Assembly: GCA_023487095.1 (NCBI GenBank)
Contig: JAMDEL010000106.1
Coordinates: forward strand, 1 to 5,999
Length of the DNA: 5,999 nt
Origin: Patescibacteria group bacterium
GTDB lineage: Bacteria; Patescibacteriota; Doudnabacteria; UBA920
Direction of reading: 5' to 3'
Below, one piece after another: positions 1 to 5,503 of this stretch. The notes below the pieces were generated by a model. The model ran no database searches. It had not been told where the DNA came from and worked only from the letters and a program-made list of their open reading frames with translations. Each line of letters opens with the position of its first letter. Positions within the stretch are counted from its first letter, which is position 1. Both the position numbers and the translations under genes were made by a program.

Positions 1-3
1 TGG

Positions 4-87
4 TTAATGCCACATAATCCCGTATTCAACGCTGTCCAGCAAAAAATTGGTCCAACTGCCGAGCCATAACATTAGGCCGATAAATTT
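4..87 (-). pseudogene. C-terminal fragment of the same hydrolase-like gene
   Basis: Read on the minus strand, this frame gives KFIGLMLWLGS followed by WTNFLLDSVEYGIMWH and TAA at 4-6. The first 11 residues are identical to the end of the plus-strand core fragment, and the second part is the FLLDS...GIMW continuation expected after LWLGS in this family. There is no start codon, and a TGA lies a few codons upstream in frame. The peptide ends just after GIMW, where relatives as I remember them continue with more hydrophobic residues, so the 3' end may also be damaged. The window edge is three bases away. Confidence 0.5.
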
Positions 88-89
88 TA
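54..89. repeat. Left arm of 36-bp inverted repeat
   Basis: The reverse complement of 54-89 matches 297-332 at 34 of 36 positions. The two differences are ATC/ATT (Ile) and CTA/CTG (Leu) in the shared KFIGLMLWLGS reading. On this arm the coding sense is the minus strand and continues leftwards into WTNFLLDS. Confidence 0.9.
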
Positions 90-296
90 GCGCCGTGGAA
101 TATCAGCATTTGCTTTTATGGGGAATGTTCTTTGGCTTTGCGCCGGACTTGGATATGTTTTACGCCTTCTTTAAGGAAAAGGCTTTTATAGTCAAAGACT
201 TAAAGAATCATAACCACCGCAAGTACTATAGCCACGCGCCAATTTTATGGCTCGCCACCGGAGTATCAGTTTATTTTTTAGCGGTATCAACATATG

Positions 297-332
297 TAAA
301 ATTTATTGGCCTGATGTTATGGCTCGGCAGTT
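297..332. repeat. Right arm of 36-bp inverted repeat
   Basis: Inverted partner of 54-89, with 207 bases of hydrolase core between them. On this arm KFIGLMLWLGS reads on the plus strand and ends at TAA 332-334. On the minus strand the same bases follow the N-terminal fragment, giving TAEP and a stop. Confidence 0.9.
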
Positions 333-367
333 AAATATCCTGCGGCAATGTGTCCGGGTGGCAACAT
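317..367 (-). pseudogene. N-terminal fragment of the same hydrolase-like gene
   Basis: An ATG at 367 on the minus strand, 33 bases after the secE stop, opens a 16-codon frame MLPPGHIAAGYLTAEP that ends at TAA 317-319. GHIAAGYL resembles the conserved N-terminal histidine/glycine segment of YdjM/DUF457-type membrane hydrolases, which is the segment missing from the plus-strand core. After TTA the reading enters the inverted repeat (297-332) and soon stops. No clear Shine-Dalgarno sequence precedes the ATG. The position suggests the intact gene was co-directional with secE and directly downstream of it. The peptide is short, so the assignment depends on context. Confidence 0.45.
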
Positions 368-400
368 AGTAGTAATCTCAAATAAACAAATTTGCTAATA

Positions 401-577
401 CTACCTATTAACTATGCTTTCAAAAATTTTGAGCAACAAATAGTCAAAAGCGCCTAATACAAACGCCACAACCACGCTAAACACAATTACGGTGAGCGTA
501 TAGCGGATGGTTTCCGTCCGGCTGGGCCAGACTACTTTGCTAAGCTCGTTTTTTACTTCTACTAAAAAGTTAGCCAT
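401..577 (-). CDS. secE: Preprotein translocase subunit SecE
   Basis: This 58-residue protein is the small essential subunit that clamps SecY in the SecYEG channel for Sec-dependent export and membrane insertion. It has the standard short single-span SecE layout: an amphipathic N-terminal helix (FLVEVKNELSKVVWPSRTET, residues 4-23) containing the diagnostic E-L-x-K-V-x-W-P-S/T-R signature, then one membrane helix (about 27-48) and a short basic tail ending SIVNR. Stop is TAG at 401-403. The ATG at 577 is the only sensible start; only a weak purine stretch (AAAAGAGA) lies upstream. A strong promoter sits at 625-654, so secE has its own transcription start. In many bacteria nusG follows secE; here the next minus-strand frame is the broken hydrolase N-terminus. 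The call comes from the signature and length and is very secure. Confidence 0.95.
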   Translation of the reverse strand: MANFLVEVKNELSKVVWPSRTETIRYTLTVIVFSVVVAFVLGAFDYLLLKIFESIVNR

Positions 578-595
578 AAAATTTAGTCTCTTTTA

Positions 596-614
596 AAAGG
601 CCCTGCAGGCCTTT
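596..614 (-). promoter_or_regulatory. Hairpin at the 5' end of the secE leader
   Basis: AAAGGCC (596-602) and GGCCTTT (608-614) form a perfect 7-bp stem around a 5-base loop. With transcription starting near 617-618, the stem begins within a few bases of the mRNA 5' end and finishes about 18 bases before the start codon. It may protect the 5' end or tune expression. No U-run follows, so it is not a good terminator. Confidence 0.5.
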
Positions 615-624
615 ATATGTGCTG

Positions 625-654
625 ATTATAACACAACTAATAAAAAGGTGTCAA
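625..654 (-). promoter_or_regulatory. Sigma-70-type promoter of secE
   Basis: On the minus strand there is a perfect TTGACA (649-654) and a perfect TATAAT (625-630), separated by 18 bases. Predicted transcription start is near 617-618, giving a leader of about 40 bases before the secE ATG. This is the best promoter in the window. Confidence 0.85.
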
Positions 655-657
655 CCC

Positions 658-712
658 CGTCAGAAATTAGCCATCCAAAGCGCCGGCCATTAATAGCGCC
701 GGACTTCTGACG
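658..712. repeat. Inverted repeat with internal stem between the response regulator and secE
   Basis: CGTCAGAA (658-665) and TTCTGACG (705-712) are perfect 8-bp arms around a 39-base spacer. Inside the spacer AGCGCCGG occurs twice (679-686 and 695-702), and CCGGC/GCCGG (683-687 and 698-702) can form an inner stem. The element starts three bases after the response-regulator stop and ends just before the secE -35 box. It could end transcription of the upstream gene, but there is no U-tract on either strand, so terminator function is only a possibility. Confidence 0.55.
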
Positions 713-715
713 AGA

Positions 716-1102
716 TCAACCTGCCATTATCTGATCAATTTTCTGAAAAACTACGTTTAAATCGGTATTGGCTTTGGCGTAATACTCATCCACTTTTAAA
801 GCCTGGGCGCGCAGGATATCCTTGTCGCTGTAAAGATTACTTAGCACCACAACTTTAGTTTCGGCAATGTTTTTATCCGGATAATGCCGGATTCTTTCCA
901 AAACCTTAAATCCGTCCAGCTTGGGCAGTAGCAAATCCAAAAGTACTAACTTGGGTTTTTCATCTAACACCATTGCGATGCCTGCTTCGCCGTCATTAGC
1001 CTCAACAATCTCGTAATTTTTTTTCTTTAAATTGCCAACAATAACCTCGCGCAGGGTTTTATCGTCCTCTACCACCAGAATTTTTTTCGTGGCATTAACC
1101 AT
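716..1102 (-). CDS. Single-domain response regulator (CheY-like receiver)
   Basis: The 128-residue protein is one receiver domain with no output domain. The Mg-binding acidic residues are in VVEDDK (E12-D14). The phosphoacceptor is D56 in LVLLDLLLPKLDG, the switch residue is S88 in VVVLSNL, and the conserved lysine is K110 in YYAKANTDL. The usual proline after this lysine is replaced by alanine. It therefore probably receives phosphate from a histidine kinase and acts by protein-protein contact, as CheY, Spo0F or PilH/PilG-type regulators do. No kinase gene is in the window, so its partner is unknown. ATG at 1102 places residue 8 at the start of the first beta strand, as expected. A TATAAT only seven bases upstream implies an almost leaderless mRNA. 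Stop is TGA. The domain call is very secure; the pathway cannot be assigned. Confidence 0.93.
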   Translation of the reverse strand: MVNATKKILVVEDDKTLREVIVGNLKKKNYEIVEANDGEAGIAMVLDEKPKLVLLDLLLPKLDGFKVLERIRHYPDKNIAETKVVVLSNLYSDKDILRAQALKVDEYYAKANTDLNVVFQKIDQIMAG

Positions 1103-1109
1103 ATAACTA

Positions 1110-1138
1110 ATTATACCATAATTTCAAATAACAAACAA
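1110..1138 (-). promoter_or_regulatory. Promoter of the response regulator gene
   Basis: TATAAT lies at 1110-1115 with an extended TG motif just upstream (TGGTATAAT). A partial -35, TTGTTT, lies at 1133-1138, 17 bases away. Predicted transcription start is 1102-1104, at the ATG (1102) or one to two bases before it, so the transcript would be leaderless or nearly so. The -35 box begins in effect at the stop codon of the upstream gene (1139-1141). Confidence 0.7.
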
Positions 1139-2056
1139 TTAACTTTTTGCCTTAATAACCAAAGTTTTATTTAAAACCCCATTTTGTCCCACTCTAACCG
1201 GCAAAATCCCTAAAGTTAGGCTGTTTTTAGACCTGTCTACCAAATTTACCGAAAGCAAATAGCGCCCGGGATTAGCCCTTAGCAAAAACTTGCCGTCCTC
1301 GTGAATTACAGCCTTGCCAAACCGCATGCCCGGAAATTTTTCGCTTAACAGTTCCAAAACCATATCCTGATATTCGGGCAAGCCGGTTTTGAGAATAACT
1401 TGCCCCCACAGCCGCGCGGGTTTAATCCATAAAGCCAACATCATCAAACACAAGTAAACAAAAACCGCTATGAGCCACAGGTTCGGCCAAATTACCCTTT
1501 GTTCAAAAGCCAAAAGCGCGCTAAAAACCAAACCGAACCAAAAAATAATTTCTGTCAGCCTTTTAAATAAAAGCTTGGAATAATAATTCACGCTTTGGAT
1601 CTTTTGCTTGGCCTGCTGGTTCCAATCAATCCCGGCCGGATCCATGGGAATATTGGGCGCGATGACTTCCGAATCTTCCTTTAACACAAAAAATTCCCCG
1701 TGGTACAAATCTTCCATTAGTCCGTCTTTATCCCCTTTTACAAACTGTGAGGGAAACAAATAGTTGGTTTTACGGGCAAAGATTTTAAATTTTCCCGGCC
1801 GGGCCAGAAAGCCGTACCGTCCGGCTAAATCGGTAACGCAAGTTTCCACTTCCCGTCCATCGGCATAAAGCAGTTTGACTATCACCGGATCAAGCGGCTG
1901 TTTGCTTACGCTGTCATAAACCATACCCCAAAAGGGCCGGGATTTTTTGAGGCTAAAAAATTGAAAAAACGCGTTAACCGCGCTTAAAAAATTAAGCCGC
2001 AAGCTCGTAAAAATTTTTTGTTTTATTCTAAATTGGCTTTTTATTTTTTCGCTCAT
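1139..2056 (-). CDS. Membrane protein with carboxypeptidase-regulatory-like (Ig-fold) domains
   Basis: I do not recognise this 305-residue protein as a named gene. Residues 43-95 (WGMVYDSVSKQPLDPVIVKL, then TDLAGRYGFLARPGKFKIFA) look like a carboxypeptidase-regulatory-like beta-sandwich: G-x-V-x-D-x-x-x-x-x-P-L at the start, and a D-x-x-G-x-Y/F, G-x-Y/F pattern later. Two membrane helices follow at about 169-185 and 190-210, forming a hairpin. A second similar domain starts at about 216 (LWGQVIL...HEDGKFLLRANPGRYLLSV). The N-terminus is basic with a hydrophobic patch but no clear signal peptide. With a two-helix hairpin both beta domains lie on the same side of the membrane; which side is not clear. 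The ATG is one base after the folD stop, so the two are probably co-transcribed. Such domains usually bind or scaffold other molecules; any link to the cell envelope is inference. There is no peptidase motif. Confidence 0.75.
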   Translation of the reverse strand: MSEKIKSQFRIKQKIFTSLRLNFLSAVNAFFQFFSLKKSRPFWGMVYDSVSKQPLDPVIVKLLYADGREVETCVTDLAGRYGFLARPGKFKIFARKTNYLFPSQFVKGDKDGLMEDLYHGEFFVLKEDSEVIAPNIPMDPAGIDWNQQAKQKIQSVNYYSKLLFKRLTEIIFWFGLVFSALLAFEQRVIWPNLWLIAVFVYLCLMMLALWIKPARLWGQVILKTGLPEYQDMVLELLSEKFPGMRFGKAVIHEDGKFLLRANPGRYLLSVNLVDRSKNSLTLGILPVRVGQNGVLNKTLVIKAKS

Positions 2057-2057
2057 A

Positions 2058-2891
2058 TTACATATTTGTGCGGCCTTTTGCCACCTTCAGCACATTAGAC
2101 AACAGCTTAGCCACAGTAATCGGGCCCACGCCGCCGGGCACGGGCGATACGAAGCTTGCCGCGTCTTTTACCGACTCAAAATCCACATCCCCGACTATGC
2201 CGCCCTGGCTTTCCGATGTGCCCGCGTCTATTACAATCGCCCCCGGCTTGATTTTTTCGCCAGTGATAAGTTTTGGCTTGCCGACCGCGGAAACAATCAC
2301 GTCCGCCTGCTTTAACAACTGCTCCGCATTTTCAGTCTTGCTCCGCGCAACATCAACTTCAAAGCCTCTTTGCTTAAGCAAAAAACTCACCGGTCGGCCG
2401 ACTAACTGGCCAAAACCCATAACCAAAAATTTCTTTTTTAAAAAATCAACTCCCGTACTGTCCAAGCTGGCCATTACTGCCGCGGCCGTGGGAAATTCCA
2501 CGTATGCTTTGCCTTCATAAAACAAATCGGTATTTACCTGACCTGTACAATCCACGTCAATTTTAGGGTCAATGGCGTCCAAAACCGCCTGTTTGTCTAT
2601 TGATTGCGGCAGGGGCAACTGAACTATAAGACCGCAAATATTAGGCTCCTGGCCGATTTTTTTTATTTCAGCGATAAGTTCTTGCGTGCCAATTGATGCC
2701 GGATATTCCGCGTTTCTGAATTTAATCCCAACTTTTTCCGCGGTCCTACCTTTCATCCGCACATACTGCTGTGAGGCCGGATCATCCCCTACCAGCACAT
2801 CGCAAAATACCGGCTGGAAGGACAGTTTGGAAACTTCTGATTTTACTTTTTCTAAAATTTCCGCTGCGATTTTTTTGCCGTCAAGAATCAT
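2058..2891 (-). CDS. folD: Bifunctional methylenetetrahydrofolate dehydrogenase / methenyltetrahydrofolate cyclohydrolase FolD
   Basis: FolD interconverts 5,10-methylene-, 5,10-methenyl- and 10-formyl-tetrahydrofolate in the cytoplasm, supplying one-carbon units for purines and formyl-Met. From the start at 2891 it has 277 residues, close to family length. Visible motifs: MILDGKKIA at the start; YVRMK (Y43, K47, the catalytic lysine); GLIVQLPLP (Q91); DVDC (D114); the dinucleotide-binding region VMGFGQLVGRPV (158-168); SAVGKP; GAIVIDAG; and VSPVPGGVGPITVAKLL (248-264). The usual P-C-T-P segment reads FPTAAAV and the usual G-R-S-x-x-V-G reads GFGQLVG, so it is a divergent member. An ATG at 2927 would add 12 residues encoded by repeat-like DNA and lies upstream of the predicted transcription start (about 2922), so I prefer 2891. 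AAGGAT stretches in the leader are too far upstream to be an ordinary ribosome binding site. Confidence 0.94.
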   Translation of the reverse strand: MILDGKKIAAEILEKVKSEVSKLSFQPVFCDVLVGDDPASQQYVRMKGRTAEKVGIKFRNAEYPASIGTQELIAEIKKIGQEPNICGLIVQLPLPQSIDKQAVLDAIDPKIDVDCTGQVNTDLFYEGKAYVEFPTAAAVMASLDSTGVDFLKKKFLVMGFGQLVGRPVSFLLKQRGFEVDVARSKTENAEQLLKQADVIVSAVGKPKLITGEKIKPGAIVIDAGTSESQGGIVGDVDFESVKDAASFVSPVPGGVGPITVAKLLSNVLKVAKGRTNM

Positions 2892-2904
2892 TGATTTATC
2901 GTTT

Positions 2905-2977
2905 ATCCTTAATCTTTTATCCTTCACTATTATAACATGCCAACTTAATCAAGGATAAATGATAAAGGATTAAGGAT
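2905..2977. repeat. Imperfect inverted repeat of GGATAA/ATTAAGGAT units spanning the mrdA-folD junction
   Basis: 2905-2921 and 2961-2977 are inverted copies of a 17-base AT-rich sequence with one mismatch. The spacer is 39 bases. Shorter AGGATAAA-type copies lie alongside (for example 2951-2959). The right arm overlaps the last codons and stop of mrdA, and the left arm falls in the folD leader. There is no U-run, so an ordinary terminator is unlikely. Confidence 0.6.
2929..2937 (-). promoter_or_regulatory. Extended -10 promoter of folD
   Basis: TGTTATAAT on the minus strand is an extended -10 (TG at 2936-2937, TATAAT at 2929-2934). No good -35 box is present at 17 bases. Predicted start near 2922 gives a leader of about 31 bases to the ATG at 2891. 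The promoter lies in the loop of the inverted repeat 2905-2977. Confidence 0.6.
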
Positions 2978-4928
2978 GATAGCGATTATTCGCCCACCAT
3001 AAAAGCGCGTTTTTAACTACCGGCTCGGCTACCGCGTTGCCTTCTCCGCCGGCTTCCACCAACACGGTGATTACGACTTGGGGGTCTTCATATGGGGCAT
3101 AAGCGGTAAACCAGGCATGGGTTCTAAGCGGATTGGAGCCGTCAAACTGGGAAGTGCCGGTTTTGCCTGCCGAAGTAATTGGCAAACTTAAAAGCGGCTT
3201 GGCCGTGCCGGAAAGCACCGTCTGCCGCATTCCTTGCTGCGCAATTTTTATTGCATCCAAAGAAGCGATGTTTGAAATCATTACCTCAGGCTGGTTTTGC
3301 CAAACGGTCTTGCCGCTTGAATCTATGGCCTTATTGGCGATTGCCGGCTGAAAACCCACGCCGTTGTTGGCAATTACCGCGGTCCACATAGCGACTTGCA
3401 GCGGCGTAACCAGCAAATCGCCCTGGCCAATGCCAACGTGGTAAGTGTCGCCCAAATACCATTTGCTCATTATTGGATCTGCTTTAAAAAATTCCGCTTT
3501 CCACTTCGGGTCAGGCACGAGCCCGGGCTTTTCTCCGGGGATGTCAATGCCGACAATTTTGCCTAAATTAAATTTACGATAATACTCAGCCAATTTATCC
3601 GCGCCAAGACCCTGCATGCCGGTGTTCTGGTTGCCTCCCGCAACCTGATAAAAAAAGATGTCCGAGCTCATAGCAATGGCGTCGCGTACATTCACCGGAC
3701 CCAAGCCGCCCGGTTTCCAGCCACGGAATTCATATTGCACCGAAGAATCAAATTGATTAGGCACTATCAAATTGCCATTGTCATAAATTTTAGTATTTTG
3801 ATCTATTACGCCTTCCTGCAAACCCGCAATTGCCACCATGGGCTTTACCGTTGAGCCGGGCGGATAAGTGCCGGAAACAGCGCGGTTAAACAGGGGCAAA
3901 TTTTTGTCATTCAATAACTTATTATAGTCTTCGGTCTTAATGCCCCGGACAAATAAGCTATTGTTAAACCCCGGCGTGCTTACCAACGCCAGCACCTGAC
4001 CGTTTTTCGGATTAATCGCCACCGCCGCGCCGCGGTCTTTGCCGGCACGGAACAAACCTTCGTACAAATTTTCCTGCAAACCTTTATCTATATTCAATTG
4101 CAAGGTCTCTCCCGGAACGGGCTTGTTTTGTCCAAGCACATTGAGCAATTTGCCAATTGCATCCACTTCTACCATATCCTGGCCGTTTATCCCGTGCAAA
4201 TATTTTTCGTAAGCCGCTTCAATTCCGGTTTTGCCTATAAAATCCACGGGGTCATACAACTGTTTATTGGCCTTGTTAAATTCTTCCTCGTTAATCAGTC
4301 CCGAATAACCAATCACATGGGCGAATTGCGGAGCATTTATGTAATCGCGCACAGGGATTTTTTGCACTAAAAATCCCGGAAATTCGCTGGCGCGGGTTTG
4401 CAGCAATATAGCTTCATCCTGGCCGATATCCTGCATTAACACCACCGGGTTAATGGAATTACCGGGCAGCGTAGACAGTTTTTGCCGGGCCTGCTGGGCG
4501 TTAAAACCAAAAACCGTTGCCGCCTTATCCAGCTCTTCCTGCAAAAGGCTCTTATTTCTCGGCAAATCGAATGGCACGGCCACCAAGTTAAAGCTCACTG
4601 CGTTTTGGGCTAAAATTTCCCCGTTTCTGTCAACTATCAGCCCCCTGGGAGCCAGCAAAGTTTGGCTCCGAATCCGGTTATTATCCGAAAGCACGCGAAA
4701 ATTAGCGCCTTGGATAATTTGCAAATAAAAAATTCGGCCGGCCAAAATCCCAAACACTAAAAAAAGGCCGAACTTCAGCCAAACGGACCGGGGCGGCTGG
4801 CGATCTTCATCGTAAATGCCTTCCACGTCGCTGTGCAAATCCGAAGCCGACTCTTCCCAATCCAAAGATCGCGCGGACTTGGTTGGTTGAAAACTGGTTT
4901 TAATTTCAAATGGATTGTGAAATGACAT
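2970..4928 (-). CDS. mrdA: Penicillin-binding protein 2 (elongasome peptidoglycan D,D-transpeptidase)
   Basis: This 652-residue class B penicillin-binding protein cross-links peptidoglycan during lateral wall growth, working with RodA, MreC and MreD. A cytoplasmic tail of about 48 acidic and polar residues precedes one membrane helix (about 50-70). The dimerisation/pedestal domain begins at LLAPRGLIVDRNGEILAQN (91-109). The transpeptidase domain starts near 275 and has all three active-site motifs: S359-T-V-K362 in YPPGSTVKP, S421-S-D423 in AMSSDIFFY (the S-x-D form typical of PBP2), and K589-T-G-T592 in SAGKTGTSQ. The PBP2 (not FtsI) call rests on SSDIFFYQVA, the GIGQGDLLVTPLQVA segment and the position after mreC and mreD. 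The ATG at 4928 is preceded by TATAAT nine bases away and no ribosome binding site, suggesting a leaderless transcript. The family is the target of mecillinam in Escherichia coli. No lesion is visible. Confidence 0.95.
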   Translation of the reverse strand: MSFHNPFEIKTSFQPTKSARSLDWEESASDLHSDVEGIYDEDRQPPRSVWLKFGLFLVFGILAGRIFYLQIIQGANFRVLSDNNRIRSQTLLAPRGLIVDRNGEILAQNAVSFNLVAVPFDLPRNKSLLQEELDKAATVFGFNAQQARQKLSTLPGNSINPVVLMQDIGQDEAILLQTRASEFPGFLVQKIPVRDYINAPQFAHVIGYSGLINEEEFNKANKQLYDPVDFIGKTGIEAAYEKYLHGINGQDMVEVDAIGKLLNVLGQNKPVPGETLQLNIDKGLQENLYEGLFRAGKDRGAAVAINPKNGQVLALVSTPGFNNSLFVRGIKTEDYNKLLNDKNLPLFNRAVSGTYPPGSTVKPMVAIAGLQEGVIDQNTKIYDNGNLIVPNQFDSSVQYEFRGWKPGGLGPVNVRDAIAMSSDIFFYQVAGGNQNTGMQGLGADKLAEYYRKFNLGKIVGIDIPGEKPGLVPDPKWKAEFFKADPIMSKWYLGDTYHVGIGQGDLLVTPLQVAMWTAVIANNGVGFQPAIANKAIDSSGKTVWQNQPEVMISNIASLDAIKIAQQGMRQTVLSGTAKPLLSLPITSAGKTGTSQFDGSNPLRTHAWFTAYAPYEDPQVVITVLVEAGGEGNAVAEPVVKNALLWWANNRYHP

Positions 4929-4936
4929 TTTTTATT

Positions 4937-4942
4937 ATTATA
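4937..4942 (-). promoter_or_regulatory. Possible -10 box of mrdA
   Basis: A TATAAT on the minus strand lies in the 35-base gap between mreD and mrdA. A start 6-7 bases downstream falls at about 4930, within a few bases of the ATG at 4928. No convincing -35 is seen, and the region is AT-rich, so this could be chance; mrdA may also be read from upstream with mreC and mreD. Confidence 0.4.
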
Positions 4943-4963
4943 AAACAACGCGCAATTTTTGTG

Positions 4964-5500
4964 TTATTTAATCACACCTCTTTGCCTTATAAGCAATTTT
5001 CCCACCCATTCTTGCAAGGTCTCGTAAAAAATATAAATCGGGTACATAAGTAATAAATTGTAAACCAAAGCCGGTAAAAAATTTCTGCTGTAATCGGCTA
5101 ATGACAGGTAGCTGTGGGCCAAATTAAATTTATAGACTAAAAATCCGTAAATCCACAACGATCCGTAAAACAAAATTAGCACCGCGCAGAGAACTCCGCC
5201 AAGCATCTTCCAATTAACCTCCATGGCCAAAAAATAATTAAACATTAAATGCAAAACCAGCCCCAAGCTTAAAAAGGCTACTGTAAAACCGCCGAAAAAC
5301 TGGGTCGAAAAAAAATCCAAAAATAAGCCGGCCAACAGGCAAACATAAAATCCATCATAGCTCTGTTTTTCCATGGCAAAAAAACAAGCAAATAAAAGCA
5401 ATAAATTCGGTATCTGCCCGTAAAAAGGAATATGGCCAAACAAGCCGATGTTGATACCCAGCAAAAAAATTATGGCTAAAAAATAAATTAAATATTTCAT
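4964..5500 (-). CDS. mreD: Rod shape-determining membrane protein MreD
   Basis: MreD is the integral membrane partner of MreC in the elongasome. From the ATG at 5500 it is 178 residues, in the usual MreD size range, and starts directly in a membrane helix (MKYLIYFLAIIFLLGINIGL). About six hydrophobic segments can be placed, near residues 2-21, 30-43, 50-66, 70-92, 98-123 and 141-160. The LLAGLFLDFFS segment (55-65) matches the conserved G-x-x-x-D-x-x-S region of the family, and the C-terminus is basic (IRQRGVIK). A start at 5557 would add 19 residues encoded by the TACGAA repeat cluster, so I reject it. No Shine-Dalgarno sequence is obvious. It lies between mreC (94 bases upstream) and mrdA (35 bases downstream). 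The call rests mainly on topology, that motif and gene order. Confidence 0.87.
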   Translation of the reverse strand: MKYLIYFLAIIFLLGINIGLFGHIPFYGQIPNLLLLFACFFAMEKQSYDGFYVCLLAGLFLDFFSTQFFGGFTVAFLSLGLVLHLMFNYFLAMEVNWKMLGGVLCAVLILFYGSLWIYGFLVYKFNLAHSYLSLADYSRNFLPALVYNLLLMYPIYIFYETLQEWVGKLLIRQRGVIK

Positions 5501-5503
5501 AAC

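Larger units (their letters stand above)
47..334 (+). pseudogene. Core fragment of a YdjM/DUF457-like membrane metal-dependent hydrolase, inverted relative to its own ends
   Basis: The open frame begins at a TTG codon at 47 with no good ribosome binding site, and reads to TAA at 332-334. Family-like sequence starts only around 83 (NFSAVEYQHLLLWG). It contains FGFAPDLD, a histidine-rich stretch NHNHRKYYSHAP, then a hydrophobic segment and KFIGLMLWLGS. The APDLD and HRKYYSH motifs match what I know of the YdjM/DUF457 family of inner-membrane putative metal-dependent hydrolases; substrate and function are unknown. Both ends are wrong for that family: the N-terminal GHxxxG segment is absent and the protein stops right after LWLGS, where members usually continue into a (W/F)xxFLLDS segment. 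Both missing parts exist nearby on the other strand (317-367 and 4-87). The core is bounded by a 36-bp inverted repeat, so residues before about 83 are probably antisense repeat, not protein. It is the only plus-strand gene-like frame in the window. Confidence 0.6.

Noticed and set aside
7..69. Plus-strand ATG frame of 20 codons at the left edge
   Set aside because: It is the complement of the hydrolase C-terminal fragment and carries no protein features of its own.
658..720. Possible tRNA or read-through of the response regulator TGA as a sense codon (UGA recoding occurs in some CPR lineages)
   Set aside because: No cloverleaf or T-arm sequence is present. The regulator ends at normal receiver length, and the window uses TGG normally for tryptophan, so TGA as a stop is the simpler reading.
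2068..2520. Plus-strand 150-codon open frame
   Set aside because: It is antisense to folD, whose motifs are clear. The translation is Ser/Thr/Pro-rich with no recognisable domain.
2892..2927. Upstream ATG for folD at 2927
   Set aside because: The extra 12 residues are encoded by the repeat arm, and the predicted transcript starts downstream of that ATG.
3133..4728. Several plus-strand frames of 70-91 codons
   Set aside because: All are antisense to mrdA, which has intact active-site motifs throughout.
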